Shown here piece by piece: positions 33,379-44,399 of a stretch of DNA of 64,000 nt (position 1 is the first letter of the stretch; every line of letters starts with the position of its first letter). The stretch comes from Pseudomonas sp. RSB 5.4 (GTDB lineage Bacteria; Pseudomonadota; Gammaproteobacteria; Pseudomonadales; Pseudomonadaceae), in NCBI RefSeq assembly GCF_037126175.1, contig NZ_CP146986.1:2818501-2882500 (forward strand). The letters run 5' to 3'. The position numbers were made by a program, and so were the translations under genes. The notes under the pieces were generated by a model. It was not told the DNA's origin. It did not search any database and was given only the letters and a program-made list of their open reading frames with translations.

Positions 33379-33494
33379 GTCGGACGGCATCTCCCCCAAG
33401 TGCCGTGCCGATAAAGGTACCAAGGGACCGCGTGCCTTTGTTTTACTCCTAATGGTCTTAACCCGGATTCACCCCCCAGAACCCGGGTTTTTTT
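33379..33494 (+). ncRNA. rgsA: Small RNA RgsA (P16)
   Basis: A plus-strand, non-coding transcript unit with the segment CTCCCCCAAGTGCCGTGCCG and a strong terminator (AACCCGG / CCGGGTT plus eight T, 33460-33495), placed between tetR and tatD. This sequence and position match my recollection of RgsA of Pseudomonas, an RpoS-dependent, Hfq-associated sRNA involved in stress response and motility. The 5' end is estimated from the CAATACTT -10 element at 33366-33373; it is approximate. Confidence 0.8.
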
Positions 33495-33504
33495 TGCCTG
33501 CGAT

Positions 33505-34290
33505 TCAGGCTTTTACATGAGCCAACGGGAACAGCCGCTTGAAGTTCTCGGTGGTCTGCTCGGCAAATCGCTCATAGTTTTCTCCGCGCAGCATCGCCAG
33601 AAACTCTGCCACTTCGCGCACATACTGCGGCAGGTTCGGCTTGCCGCGATAAGGGATCGGCGCCAGATACGGCGAATCGGTCTCCACCAGCAAGCGATCG
33701 GCCGGCACCTTGCTGGCCACATCACGCAGGGCGTCGGCATTGCGGAAAGTGACGATGCCCGACAGGGAAATGTAATAACCCATGTCCAGCGCAGCCTTGG
33801 CCATGTCCCAGTCTTCGGTGAAACAATGCAGCACACCGGCCTGGGGCAACGCCGCTTCACGCAGCAGCTCGAGGGTATCGGCGCGTGCGCCTCGGGTGTG
33901 GATGATCACCGGCTTACCGGTCTGCTGCGCGGCTTGCAGGTGCAGGCGGAAGGATTCCTGCTGCAGCTCGGCGGCTTCCGGTTCGTAGTGATAATCCAGA
34001 CCGGTTTCGCCGATCGCCACCACTTTCGGGTGATTGAGTTCGTGCAACAGCCAGTCGAGCGCCGGCGCGGCGCCCGGTTGCACATCCAATGGATGCACAC
34101 CGACCGAGCAATCGACGTCGTCATAACGATCGGCGAGGGCTTTGACGTCGGCAGCGTTGTCGGCACTCACGCCGATGCACAGAAAGTGCCCTACCCCGCG
34201 CTGGCGCGCAGCATCGAGTGCAGCATCCAGCGAACCGTCATGGGCGGCGAGGTCGAGGCGATCAAGGTGACAATGGGAATCTACGAGCAT
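33505..34290 (-). CDS. tatD: TatD-family metal-dependent hydrolase
   Basis: 261 aa. Metal ligands lie in LVDSHCHLDRLD, the Glu of IGETGLDYHYE, and later VIIHTRGA and ETDSPYLAPIPYRG. TatD/YcfH proteins are 3'-5' deoxyribonuclease-like amidohydrolases. It is last in the run holB-pilZ-tatD on the minus strand, with 15 bp from pilZ. Confidence 0.95.
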   Translation of the reverse strand: MLVDSHCHLDRLDLAAHDGSLDAALDAARQRGVGHFLCIGVSADNAADVKALADRYDDVDCSVGVHPLDVQPGAAPALDWLLHELNHPKVVAIGETGLDYHYEPEAAELQQESFRLHLQAAQQTGKPVIIHTRGARADTLELLREAALPQAGVLHCFTEDWDMAKAALDMGYYISLSGIVTFRNADALRDVASKVPADRLLVETDSPYLAPIPYRGKPNLPQYVREVAEFLAMLRGENYERFAEQTTENFKRLFPLAHVKA

Positions 34291-34305
34291 AAAAGAGACT
34301 GCAAC

Positions 34306-34662
34306 TTACATCGTATGAGTGGGACGGTCGGACTTCAGTGCTCCGGCCAGATGGGTTTCGATGCGACTGCGGGCGGTGTTGTCGCCCTCGTTGAATTGCA
34401 CGCCGACGCCGGCGGCGCGGTTGCCCTGGGCGCCTTTGGGGGTAATCCAGGCGACCTTGCCGGCCACCGGAATCTTCTCCGCCTCGTCCATCAGATTCAG
34501 CAGCATGAACACCTCATCGCCCAACTTGTAGCTCTTGTTGGTCGGGATGAACAGGCCACCGTTCCTGATAAACGGCATGTAAGCGGCGTAAAGCACCGAT
34601 TTGTCCTTGATGGTCAGGGACAGGATGCCGTTGCGCGGCCCCGGGCTGATGGCTTCATTCAT
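34306..34662 (-). CDS. pilZ: PilZ protein (type IV pilus biogenesis)
   Basis: 118 aa from the ATG at 34662, which has GGAGG at the right distance; the frame extends 4 codons further. The core GILSLTIKDKSVLYAAYMPF and GGLFIPTNKSYKLGDEVFML is nearly identical to P. aeruginosa PilZ as remembered. This founding member of the PilZ fold lacks the RxxxR c-di-GMP motif and binds PilB/FimX-type partners in pilus assembly. Confidence 0.94.
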   Translation of the reverse strand: MNEAISPGPRNGILSLTIKDKSVLYAAYMPFIRNGGLFIPTNKSYKLGDEVFMLLNLMDEAEKIPVAGKVAWITPKGAQGNRAAGVGVQFNEGDNTARSRIETHLAGALKSDRPTHTM

Positions 34663-34704
34663 GTTGACCTCCACTGCTGATGTTCAGAGTCTAGGTACAC
34701 ATTC

Positions 34705-36322
<1,618 letters not shown>

Positions 36323-36332
36323 TTAATCAAAG

Positions 36333-37505
36333 TCATTGCGCGTTTTGCGGAACGGCGGCATCCGGTGTCGGTGTGGGTTCCTGGGGAGGAACCTCCGGCA
36401 GCGCCTGCGGTGCAGTATCGGGCGAAGCCGCAGGAGTCGCTTCGGTGGCTGGCGCGGCAGCCGGTGTCCCCGCCGGTGCCGGGCTGGAGCGGTAATCGGC
36501 GCGGCGCTTGAGCTGGAATTCGCGCACCGCGCTGTTGTGCGCGTCCAGGTCATCGGAGAACACATGGCTGCCATCGCCACGGGCGACAAAGTACAGGCTG
36601 TTGCCTTGCACCGGGTTCAGCGCAGCATGAATCGCTTCGCGTCCGACCATCGCGATCGGCGTCGGCGGCAGCCCCGGAATCACATAGGTGTTGTATGGCG
36701 TCGGCTCTTTGAGATGCGCGCGCGTCAGCTTGCCGGTGTAGCGGTCGCCCAGACCATAGATCACGGTCGGATCGGTCTGCAACTGCATTCCCAGCGCCAT
36801 GCGGCGCACGAACACGCCGGCAATCTGCCCACGCTCCTGCGGCACACCGGTCTCCTTCTCGACCAGCGAGGCCATGATCAGCGCCTGGTAGGGCTCGCTG
36901 TACGGAGCGTCGGCCGAGCGATTTTCCCACTCCTTGGCCAATACCTCGTCGAGTCGATCAAAGGCCTTCTTCAGCAGTTCGACGTCGGAGACACCGCGCA
37001 CGAAGCGGTAGGTGTCCGGGAAGAAACGACCCTCGGGGAACAGACCGCGATGGCCGATTTTCTCCATCACTTCGCTGTCGCTCAAGCCCTTGAGGGTCTG
37101 CTCGATCTTTTCATCTTTTGCCAGCGCGGCGCGTACCTGATGGAAGTTCCAGCCCTCGACCAGCGTCAGGCTGTATTGCACCACTTCACCACGCTTCCAC
37201 AAGTCGATCAGACCGTTGACGGTCATGCCCGGCTGCATGCGGTATTCGCCGCTATGGATCGGTGTACCGGTCAGGTTGAAGCGCCAATAGATGCGTAACC
37301 AGAAGGCGTCCTTGATGACGCCATCGGTTTCGAGTTCAAGAAAGGTACGGGTCGGCGTCGAGCCTTTTGGCACATCCAGCAGTTCTTCCTGCGTGATGTT
37401 CAGCGGCTGTTCCAGCGCGGAATGAATTTTCCAGGCGCTGGCGCCCAGCAAAAGCCCTGCGAGAACCAGTCCGGTTTCCAGCAGCAGCAAGAGTTTACGT
37501 CTCAC
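36333..37505 (-). CDS. mltG: Endolytic murein transglycosylase MltG
   Basis: 390 aa. A single N-terminal membrane anchor (about 5-22) precedes the YceG domain, with the catalytic Glu in MASLVEKETGVPQERGQIAG and the family segment LQTDPTVIYGLGDRYTGKL. The last 50 or so residues form an Ala/Pro-rich low-complexity tail beyond the normal end of the family. It cuts nascent glycan strands during peptidoglycan synthesis. It starts 3 bp after pabC. Confidence 0.95.
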   Translation of the reverse strand: MRRKLLLLLETGLVLAGLLLGASAWKIHSALEQPLNITQEELLDVPKGSTPTRTFLELETDGVIKDAFWLRIYWRFNLTGTPIHSGEYRMQPGMTVNGLIDLWKRGEVVQYSLTLVEGWNFHQVRAALAKDEKIEQTLKGLSDSEVMEKIGHRGLFPEGRFFPDTYRFVRGVSDVELLKKAFDRLDEVLAKEWENRSADAPYSEPYQALIMASLVEKETGVPQERGQIAGVFVRRMALGMQLQTDPTVIYGLGDRYTGKLTRAHLKEPTPYNTYVIPGLPPTPIAMVGREAIHAALNPVQGNSLYFVARGDGSHVFSDDLDAHNSAVREFQLKRRADYRSSPAPAGTPAAAPATEATPAASPDTAPQALPEVPPQEPTPTPDAAVPQNAQ

Positions 37506-37508
37506 GAA

Positions 37509-38324
37509 TCAGGCATCCAGTAGGGCGCGGGAAATGGTTTGCAGTTTACGGGTGAGTTTGCCAACCGGCCAGCTCAGTGCAGCGTAGGCGCGTACCGGCC
37601 AGACGCCATACACACTGTTGCAGACAAAGACTTCATCAGCCCATTGCAGCTGTTCGAGGCTGATGTCGGTGATTTGCGTGTGAATTCCCAGGGACTCGGC
37701 CTGAAACAAAATTTCGGCACGCATTACGCCGGCCACGCCACAGCGCTTCAGATCCGGGGTGATCAGTACGCCATCGCGCACCAGAAACAGGTTGCTGTAC
37801 ACGCCTTCGATGACGCGCCCGGCCTGATCGAGCATCAAGCCTTCGGCGTGTTCGCTGTCGCGCCATTCGGCTCGGGCGAGCACTTGCTCCAGACGATTCA
37901 GATGTTTGAGACCTGCCAGCAAGGGCTGGTTAGACAACCGCGTGACGCAGGGAAACAGGCGTACGCCTTGCTCGCCATGCACAGCAGGATAAGCAGCGGG
38001 CGGGTTGCCTTGCAGAATGCGTCGGCCCTGCGCCGCTGGATCGGGCGCATAGCCGCGCAAGCCGTCACCTCGGGTGAGGATCAGCTTGAGGACGCCCTCG
38101 CCCATCGCCACGGCATAGGCCAGCAGCTCGGTGCGAACCAGCTCGATATCCACCGCGATGGCCAGACGCGAGCAACCCTCGGCCAAACGCGTCAGGTGAC
38201 GATCCAGCAATACTGGCTGGCCGCCGTGCACAGCGATGGTCTCGAACAGACCATCGCCGTAAGCCAGGCCGCGATCTTTCAGCGACAGAGCGTCAGCCGG
38301 CTGACCGTCGACCCAGCTGTCCAT
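37509..38324 (-). CDS. pabC: Aminodeoxychorismate lyase
   Basis: 271 aa, fold-type IV PLP enzyme. Signatures: LKDRGLAYGDGLFETI at the N-terminus, the PLP lysine in AGLKHLNRLEQVLAR, and CGVAGVMRAEIL. It releases pyruvate to give p-aminobenzoate for folate. The ATG overlaps the fabF stop by 1 bp. Confidence 0.95.
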   Translation of the reverse strand: MDSWVDGQPADALSLKDRGLAYGDGLFETIAVHGGQPVLLDRHLTRLAEGCSRLAIAVDIELVRTELLAYAVAMGEGVLKLILTRGDGLRGYAPDPAAQGRRILQGNPPAAYPAVHGEQGVRLFPCVTRLSNQPLLAGLKHLNRLEQVLARAEWRDSEHAEGLMLDQAGRVIEGVYSNLFLVRDGVLITPDLKRCGVAGVMRAEILFQAESLGIHTQITDISLEQLQWADEVFVCNSVYGVWPVRAYAALSWPVGKLTRKLQTISRALLDA

Positions 38325-39568
38325 CAGCCTGCGAACCGGCGGAACGCCAACGTGCCGTTGGTGCCGCCAAACCCGAAGGAGTTGGAGAGTACGACGTCGA
38401 TGTCCATGTTGCGCGCAGTGTGCGGCACGAAATCGAGATCGCAGCCTTCATCCGGCTCGTCGAGGTTGATGGTCGGCGGTGCCACCTGGCTGTTGATCGC
38501 CAGCACGCTGAAGATCGCCTCGACCGCGCCCGCCGCACCCAACAGGTGACCGGTCATGGACTTGGTGGAGCTGACCGCCAGGTTGTAGGCGTGATCACCG
38601 AACACGGTCTTGATCGCGTTGGCTTCGGCAAGGTCGCCGGCCGGGGTCGAGGTACCGTGGGCGTTGATGTACTGCACCTGGTCGATGTTGATCTTCGCAT
38701 CGCGCAGGGCATTGGTGATGCAGCGAGCCGCACCGGCACCGTCCGCAGGTGGCGAGGTCATGTGGAACGCATCGCCGCTGGTACCGAAGCCGATCAGCTC
38801 GGCGTAGATCGTGGCACCGCGGGCCTTGGCGTGCTCGAGTTCTTCGAGCACCAGAGCACCGGCACCGTCAGACAGCACGAAGCCATCACGGCCCTTGTCC
38901 CAGGGACGACTGGCGCGGGTCGGCTCGTCGTTGCGGGTCGAGAGCGCACGGGACGCGCCGAAGCCGCCCATGCCCAGACCGCATGCGGCCATCTCGGCAC
39001 CGCCAGCGATCATCACGTCGGCCTCGTCGTACATGATGTTGCGCGCGGCCATGCCAATGCAGTGCGTACCGGTGGTACAGGCAGTGGAAATGGCGTAGTT
39101 CGGCCCCTGTGCACCCAGGTGGATGGACAGAAAACCGGAAATCATATTGATGATCGAGCCTGGCACGAAGAATGGCGAGATTCGACGCGGGCCCGTCTCA
39201 TGCAGGGTACGGCTGGTTTCTTCGATGTTGGTCAGACCGCCGATGCCCGAACCCATGGCTACGCCAATGCGCTCACGGTTGGCGTCGGTGACTTCCAGAC
39301 CGGCGTTGCGAACAGCCTGAAAACCCGCGGCCAGACCGTACTGAATGAACAGGTCGAGCTTGCGTGCTTCCTTGACCGACAGGTATTCCTCGACATTGAA
39401 GCCCTTTACCGAGCCGCCAAAACGGGTGGAATAGGCAGAAAGGTCGGTGTGTTCGATCAGACCAATGCCACTGCGGCCAGCCAGAATGCCCTGCCAACTG
39501 CTCGGCACATCCGTGCCCAGTGGCGACAACATACCCATACCGGTGACTACGACGCGTCTACGCGACAC
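38324..39568 (-). CDS. fabF: Beta-ketoacyl-ACP synthase II
   Basis: 414 aa starting at GTG 39568 (AGGAG 6 nt upstream); the frame extends 11 codons further without support. The Cys-His-His triad is seen in [25 protein letters not shown] and [13 protein letters not shown]. It elongates fatty acids in the type II system. It follows acpP downstream of a terminator, so it probably depends partly on read-through or its own promoter. Confidence 0.97.
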   Translation of the reverse strand: MSRRRVVVTGMGMLSPLGTDVPSSWQGILAGRSGIGLIEHTDLSAYSTRFGGSVKGFNVEEYLSVKEARKLDLFIQYGLAAGFQAVRNAGLEVTDANRERIGVAMGSGIGGLTNIEETSRTLHETGPRRISPFFVPGSIINMISGFLSIHLGAQGPNYAISTACTTGTHCIGMAARNIMYDEADVMIAGGAEMAACGLGMGGFGASRALSTRNDEPTRASRPWDKGRDGFVLSDGAGALVLEELEHAKARGATIYAELIGFGTSGDAFHMTSPPADGAGAARCITNALRDAKINIDQVQYINAHGTSTPAGDLAEANAIKTVFGDHAYNLAVSSTKSMTGHLLGAAGAVEAIFSVLAINSQVAPPTINLDEPDEGCDLDFVPHTARNMDIDVVLSNSFGFGGTNGTLAFRRFAG

Positions 39569-39612
39569 AGCACTCTCCTTTTTCAAATGACGACTTTGCA
39601 TCAGGCCTAAAG

Positions 39613-39647
39613 AAAAAACCGCACGCCATGATGGCAGTGCGGTTTTT
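39613..39647 (-). terminator. Rho-independent terminator/attenuator after acpP
   Basis: AAAAACCGCAC / GTGCGGTTTTT with a 12-nt loop, symmetric so it can act on either strand. It lies 30 bp past acpP and would make the abundant short acpP transcript. Confidence 0.85.
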
Positions 39648-39676
39648 CCATGACAGCAGACAACGATTACAAACTA

Positions 39677-39913
39677 TTACGCCTGGTGGCTAGTAACGTA
39701 GTCGATTGCAGCTTGTACAGTAGTGATCTTCTCAGCTTCTTCATCAGGGATTTCGGTCTCGAATTCCTCTTCCAGAGCCATCACCAGCTCAACGGTGTCA
39801 AGGGAGTCGGCACCCAGGTCTTCAACGAAGGAAGCAGTGTTGACCACTTCTTCCTGTTTAACACCCAGTTGCTCGGCAACGATTTTCTTGACGCGCTCTT
39901 CGATGGTGCTCAT
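39677..39913 (-). CDS. acpP: Acyl carrier protein
   Basis: 78 aa. The phosphopantetheine site is [12 protein letters not shown] and the acidic helices ([16 protein letters not shown]) are typical. It carries acyl chains for FabD/FabG/FabF. A 196-bp spacer to fabG holds its own promoter region, and the terminator at 39613 follows. Confidence 0.98.
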   Translation of the reverse strand: MSTIEERVKKIVAEQLGVKQEEVVNTASFVEDLGADSLDTVELVMALEEEFETEIPDEEAEKITTVQAAIDYVTSHQA

Positions 39914-40109
39914 ACCTTGTTTTCACTCCTAATGGACAAATTCAGGCAGCTGGCCAGTGGGTAAGTGTATAGAAAGGCTTTTCAGCTTTTCAACTGAAAG
40001 CTTCACTCCTCAAACCCTGCGGCCCTCTGCCTATAAATAGATTGCAGCTTTATAACGGATTTTAGACAGCTCGTATGACATTTTTTTGAAGCAATCCGTC
40101 ACATTTTAC

Positions 40110-40850
40110 TTACATGTACATCCCACCGTTCACCGGGATTGTAGCCCCAGTGACGTATGCCGCACCGTCGGATGCAAGAAAAGCGACCACCGAGGCGATC
40201 TCTTGAGCTTGCCCCAGACGACCCAGCGGAATCTGCGTCTGCAAGGCTTCACGCTGTGCTTCCGGCAGTTCGCGAGTCATATCGGTGTCGATGAACCCTG
40301 GGGTTACCGAGTTGACCGTAATCGAACGCGAACCGACTTCACGCGCCATCGCACGGCTGAAACCTTCCAGACCGGCCTTGGCGGCTGCATAGTTTACTTG
40401 GCCTGCGTTGCCCATGGCACCCACCACCGAGCCAATACTGATAATTCGGCCCCAGCGCGCCTTGGTCATACCGCGCAAAACGCCCTTGGACAAGCGATAC
40501 AGACTGTTCAGATTGGTATCGATCACGTCGTACCACTCATCGTCTTTCATGCGCATCATCAGGTTATCGCGGGTGATGCCGGCATTATTGACCAGAATCG
40601 CCGGCGCACCGAACTGTTCCTGAATGCTCGCCAGAACCTTGCTGACGGATTCATCGCTGGTGACGTTGAGTTCCAGGCCAGTGCCCTGGATGCCGTGTTC
40701 TTTCAGGGTGGCAGCAATCGCCTCGGCGCCTTTGGCGGAAGTCGCAGTGCCGATGACGACGGCGCCCTGACGACCCAGTTCCAGTGCGATAGCCTGGCCG
40801 ATACCGCGGCTTGCACCGGTGACCAGTGCAACTTTACCTTGCAGACTCAT
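40110..40850 (-). CDS. fabG: 3-oxoacyl-ACP reductase
   Basis: 246 aa from the ATG at 40850 (AGGAG site); 11 extra codons upstream are not needed. SDR motifs: TGASRGIGQAIA, NNAG, catalytic Ser in ISIGSVVGAMG and YAAAK. It reduces beta-ketoacyl-ACP with NADPH. It lies 16 bp after fabD. Confidence 0.97.
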   Translation of the reverse strand: MSLQGKVALVTGASRGIGQAIALELGRQGAVVIGTATSAKGAEAIAATLKEHGIQGTGLELNVTSDESVSKVLASIQEQFGAPAILVNNAGITRDNLMMRMKDDEWYDVIDTNLNSLYRLSKGVLRGMTKARWGRIISIGSVVGAMGNAGQVNYAAAKAGLEGFSRAMAREVGSRSITVNSVTPGFIDTDMTRELPEAQREALQTQIPLGRLGQAQEIASVVAFLASDGAAYVTGATIPVNGGMYM

Positions 40851-40866
40851 GCAAGTTTCTCCTGAT

Positions 40867-41805
40867 TCAGGCCAGCGCTGCACGGGCGGCAGCGAAAGCG
40901 TCTGGGGTATTGAGGTTGGAAGTCGAAACGCCTTCGGCGCAACGTTTGTTCAGACCGGCGAGCACCTTGCCCGGGCCGCACTCGACCAGACTGGTGGCGC
41001 CTTTGGCAGCCAGGGTCTGGACCGATTCAACCCAGCGTACTGGCTTGTACAGTTGTTCGAGCAGATCACGCTTGAGGGTTTCCAGATCGGCCGGCACTTG
41101 CGCGCTGACGTTCTGGACCACCGGGATCTGCGGAGCCTGCCAGTCGATGGCGGCAATGGATTCGGCAAAGCGCTCGGCCGCCGGACGCATCAGCTCGCAG
41201 TGCGAAGGCACGCTCACCGGCAACGGCATGGCGCGCTTGGCGCCACGGGCCTTGCAGCCCTCGATGGCGCGCTCAACGGCCGCCTTGGCACCGGCAATCA
41301 CTACCTGGCCCGGCGAGTTGAAGTTGACCGCGCTGACTACTTCGCCTTGCGCCGCTTCGGCACAGGCTGCCAGCACGTCGGCATCTTCCAGACCGAGGAT
41401 GGCAGCCATGCCGCCCTGCCCGGCTGGAACGGCTTCCTGCATCAACTGACCGCGACGCTCAACGAGCTTCACCGCATCAGCCAGGCTCAGGCTGCCGGCG
41501 GCAACCAGCGCGCTGTATTCACCCAGGCTGTGACCGGCAACAAATGCCGGACGCGCACCGCCTTGAGCCAGCCACAGGCGCCACAGGGCGATCGAAGCAG
41601 TCAGAATGGCCGGTTGGGTTTTGTCGGTTTGATTGAGCAGCTCTTCCGGACCCTGCTGGGTCAGCGCCCACAGGTCATAGCCCAGAGCATCGGATGCTTC
41701 TTTGAAGGTTTCGAGGATCAGCGGATGTTCCGCGCCCAGCTCGGCCAGCATGCCGAGGGACTGCGAACCCTGTCCTGGAAAGACGAATGCGAGGGAAGCA
41801 GACAT
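40867..41805 (-). CDS. fabD: Malonyl-CoA:ACP transacylase
   Basis: 312 aa from the ATG at 41805. FVFPGQGSQSLGM, the nucleophile GHSLGEYSALVAAG and the His region VSVPSHCELM are intact. It charges ACP with malonate. A 123-bp gap separates it from plsX. Confidence 0.97.
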   Translation of the reverse strand: MSASLAFVFPGQGSQSLGMLAELGAEHPLILETFKEASDALGYDLWALTQQGPEELLNQTDKTQPAILTASIALWRLWLAQGGARPAFVAGHSLGEYSALVAAGSLSLADAVKLVERRGQLMQEAVPAGQGGMAAILGLEDADVLAACAEAAQGEVVSAVNFNSPGQVVIAGAKAAVERAIEGCKARGAKRAMPLPVSVPSHCELMRPAAERFAESIAAIDWQAPQIPVVQNVSAQVPADLETLKRDLLEQLYKPVRWVESVQTLAAKGATSLVECGPGKVLAGLNKRCAEGVSTSNLNTPDAFAAARAALA

Positions 41806-41928
41806 GTAACAAGCCCCTAATGATCTTGTCGTCGGAAAATGACGCCCCACCGAGGGACGCAAGAAACTGACAGTTGGATGGCCCTTTGAACCGGGCGGTC
41901 ACATTTAAGCATTGTCCGACGAAATCGC

Positions 41929-42939
41929 CTAAGACAACAAATCCTCCAGACGGCCATGGAGACGTTCGGGCAGATTCTCCTGAATCTCGATCAGTGCACG
42001 CTGAATCGCACTCTGAAACCCCTGAACCCCGGCCGAACCATGACTTTTCACCACAATGCCCTGCAAGCCGAGAAAGCTTGCGCCGTTATGTCGCGCCGGC
42101 GCCAGATCCGCCTGCAAGCGCTTCATCAATGGCAGGGCCAAAGCACCTACCACGCGGGAAGCGAAGTTTTTCTTGAACAAGGCCTCGATGCGCGCAGCGA
42201 TCATCGTCGCCAGGCCCTCGCTGGACTTGAGCAGGATATTGCCGACAAACCCGTCACAGACCACCACATCCGCCTCGCCGCGATAAAGACCATCGCCCTC
42301 GACAAAACCGATGTAGTTGATGCCGCGCGCAGCCTGCAGCAAAGTCGCGGCCAGCTTGACCTGCTGATTGCCCTTGATGTCTTCGGTGCCGATATTCAGT
42401 AACGCGACACGCGGCCGGGCGATGCCCAGCGTCTGCGCCGCCACCGAGCCCATCACCGCGAACTGCAACAGATGCTCGGCGCTGCAATCGACGTTGGCGC
42501 CCAGATCGAGCAACTGGCAATAGCCCTTTTGCGTCGGAATCGCCGCCACCATCGCCGGCCGATCAATCCCCGGCAAGGTCTTGAGCACGAAACGCGACAG
42601 CGCCATCAACGCACCGGTATTACCGGCGCTGACACAGGCCTGAGCCTTGCCGTCACGCACCAGCTCCAGGGCGACACGCATCGACGAATCCGGCTTGCCA
42701 CGCAAGGCCTGAGTCGGCTTTTCGTCCATGGTGATGACTTCAGACGCCGGAACAATCGTCAGGCGCGCGCGATCGGCAGCCGATTGGCCGTGGATCAGTT
42801 CTTCAAGAAGGGAGGATTGACCGACGAGGGTCAGGTGCAGCGAGGGCGTAGCAGAAAGGCAAGCAAGGCTAGCCTGAACAATGCTGCGGGGACCGAAGTC
42901 CCCGCCCATTGCGTCAATCGCGATGACTTGAGCGGACAA
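41929..42939 (-). CDS. plsX: Phosphate acyltransferase PlsX
   Basis: 336 aa. [20 protein letters not shown] at the start, [19 protein letters not shown] and [13 protein letters not shown] are standard. It makes acyl-phosphate from acyl-ACP for phospholipid synthesis. It starts 4 bp after rpmF, the normal rpmF-plsX-fab arrangement. Confidence 0.97.
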   Translation of the reverse strand: MSAQVIAIDAMGGDFGPRSIVQASLACLSATPSLHLTLVGQSSLLEELIHGQSAADRARLTIVPASEVITMDEKPTQALRGKPDSSMRVALELVRDGKAQACVSAGNTGALMALSRFVLKTLPGIDRPAMVAAIPTQKGYCQLLDLGANVDCSAEHLLQFAVMGSVAAQTLGIARPRVALLNIGTEDIKGNQQVKLAATLLQAARGINYIGFVEGDGLYRGEADVVVCDGFVGNILLKSSEGLATMIAARIEALFKKNFASRVVGALALPLMKRLQADLAPARHNGASFLGLQGIVVKSHGSAGVQGFQSAIQRALIEIQENLPERLHGRLEDLLS

Positions 42940-42943
42940 GTGA

Positions 42944-43126
42944 TTACTCGTCAGCGCCCTTGTCGATCACTTTACGGCCACGGTATACGCCTTCTGGCGA
43001 TACGTGGTGACGCAGGTGAACTTCACCAGTGGTTTTTTCTACAGACAGGGTGCTAGCCTCGAGAGCGTCGTGCGAACGGCGCATGTCACGGGCGGAGCGG
43101 GATTTTTTGTTCTGCTGAACAGCCAT
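42944..43126 (-). CDS. rpmF: 50S ribosomal protein L32
   Basis: 60 aa, [20 protein letters not shown] at the start and [15 protein letters not shown] near the end. This variant lacks the zinc-binding cysteines of some L32 paralogues. It follows yceD by 13 bp. Confidence 0.98.
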
Positions 43127-43139
43127 AATTGATTAACTC

Positions 43140-43667
43140 CTAAACGTTTGGGTCACGCTTTAACTGCGCCAATACACTGAACGGGTTGGACCGCGTTACC
43201 TCGTCCTCGCTCGGTTCGGGTTCATCTGCTCCCGCCGGCTGCTGGCATTCTTCCGGATGATGAGCAGGCACAATGGGCAAGGCGAGCAGAAGCTCCTCCT
43301 CGATCAGTGACTGCAGATCCAATGGATCTTCGCCCAGTTCCAGCACGTCATAACCTTTCGGTAACGACTGGGTATTCGCACCCTCCTTCACTACAGCGTA
43401 ACTGCATTCGCTGTGGATCGGCAGGGTGACCAGCTCAAGACAACGCTGGCAGACCATTTTGACTTCGGTGTCGATAAAACTGTGGATCACCACAGATTTA
43501 CGTTCATCTCGTTCAAAAACGAATTTGGCCTGCACCTTACCGACATCGTCGGAAAGCGGGTCGCAGAGTCTCTTCAAATCGGCCAGCAGCAGTTCACCTT
43601 GAAGGGTGGTGCCACGGTCAGCCAATTTGCGCGGGTCAACGTGAGGTGGAATCGGGTCATTCAACAT
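43140..43667 (-). CDS. yceD: YceD-family protein (DUF177)
   Basis: 175 aa from the ATG at 43667 (MLNDPIPPHVDPRKLADRG). The family CxxC is in KMVCQRCLELVTLP and the acidic C-terminal part ends SVLAQLKRDPNV. It is linked to 23S rRNA accumulation and assembly in other bacteria. It is first in the rpmF-plsX-fab operon and divergent from maf. Confidence 0.94.
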   Translation of the reverse strand: MLNDPIPPHVDPRKLADRGTTLQGELLLADLKRLCDPLSDDVGKVQAKFVFERDERKSVVIHSFIDTEVKMVCQRCLELVTLPIHSECSYAVVKEGANTQSLPKGYDVLELGEDPLDLQSLIEEELLLALPIVPAHHPEECQQPAGADEPEPSEDEVTRSNPFSVLAQLKRDPNV

Positions 43668-43772
43668 AGGCGCAGCATTATAGGGATGCACCCACCCATG
43701 TCAAAGGAAATTGTGCCCTGTCCGTCACTTGCGTGCCTCCGCTAGAATTCGCACCTGCCTCAGGAGACGCCA

Positions 43773-44351
43773 ATGCTGCCTTTATTACTCGCCTCAAGCT
43801 CGACTTATCGCCGGGAATTGCTCGCCCGCCTGCACCTGCCGTTCGTCTGCAGCTCGCCAGATATCGACGAAAGCCACCAGAACGGCGAATCCGCCATCGA
43901 TCTGGTCAAGCGCCTCGCCGAACAGAAAGCCCGGGCACTGGCTGCCAGCCACCCTGCCCACCTGATTATCGGCTCGGACCAGGTTGCCGTGCTCGGCGAG
44001 CGGATCATCGGCAAGCCTCACTCCTTCGACAAGGCTCGCGAGCAACTGCTGGCGGCCAGCGGCGCCAGTGTGACATTCCTCACCGGCCTGGCCCTGCTCA
44101 ACAGCCAGACCGGCCTATGCCAGGTCGACTGTGTGCCATTTACCGTACACATGCGCCAGCTCGACGAAGCGCGCATCGAACGCTACCTGCGCCTCGAGCA
44201 GCCCTACGACTGCGCCGGCAGCTTCAAGGCCGAAGGCCTGGGTGTGAGCCTGTTTCAGTCCACCGAAGGGCCTGACGCCACCAGCCTGATCGGCCTGCCG
44301 CTCATCCGCCTGATTGACATGCTACTGGCCGAGGGCGTGCAAATTCCGTGA
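43773..44351 (+). CDS. maf: Maf-family nucleotide pyrophosphatase (YceF type)
   Basis: 192 aa. LLLASSSTYRRELLARLHLP, the conserved IIGSDQVAVLG and CAGSFKAEGLGV are Maf signatures. The YceF subgroup hydrolyses m7GTP. It is a single gene on the plus strand between yceD and sppA. Confidence 0.94.
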   Translation: MLPLLLASSSTYRRELLARLHLPFVCSSPDIDESHQNGESAIDLVKRLAEQKARALAASHPAHLIIGSDQVAVLGERIIGKPHSFDKAREQLLAASGASVTFLTGLALLNSQTGLCQVDCVPFTVHMRQLDEARIERYLRLEQPYDCAGSFKAEGLGVSLFQSTEGPDATSLIGLPLIRLIDMLLAEGVQIP

Positions 44352-44359
44352 CGCACAAA

Positions 44360-44382
44360 AAACCGGCCATCAAGGCCGGTTT
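44360..44382. terminator. Bidirectional terminator between maf and sppA
   Basis: AAACCGGCC / GGCCGGTTT with a 5-nt loop. It is followed by TTTATTTAT on the plus strand and by TTTTTT on the minus strand, and serves both convergent genes. Confidence 0.85.
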
Positions 44383-44399
44383 ATTTATCAGACGAACTG

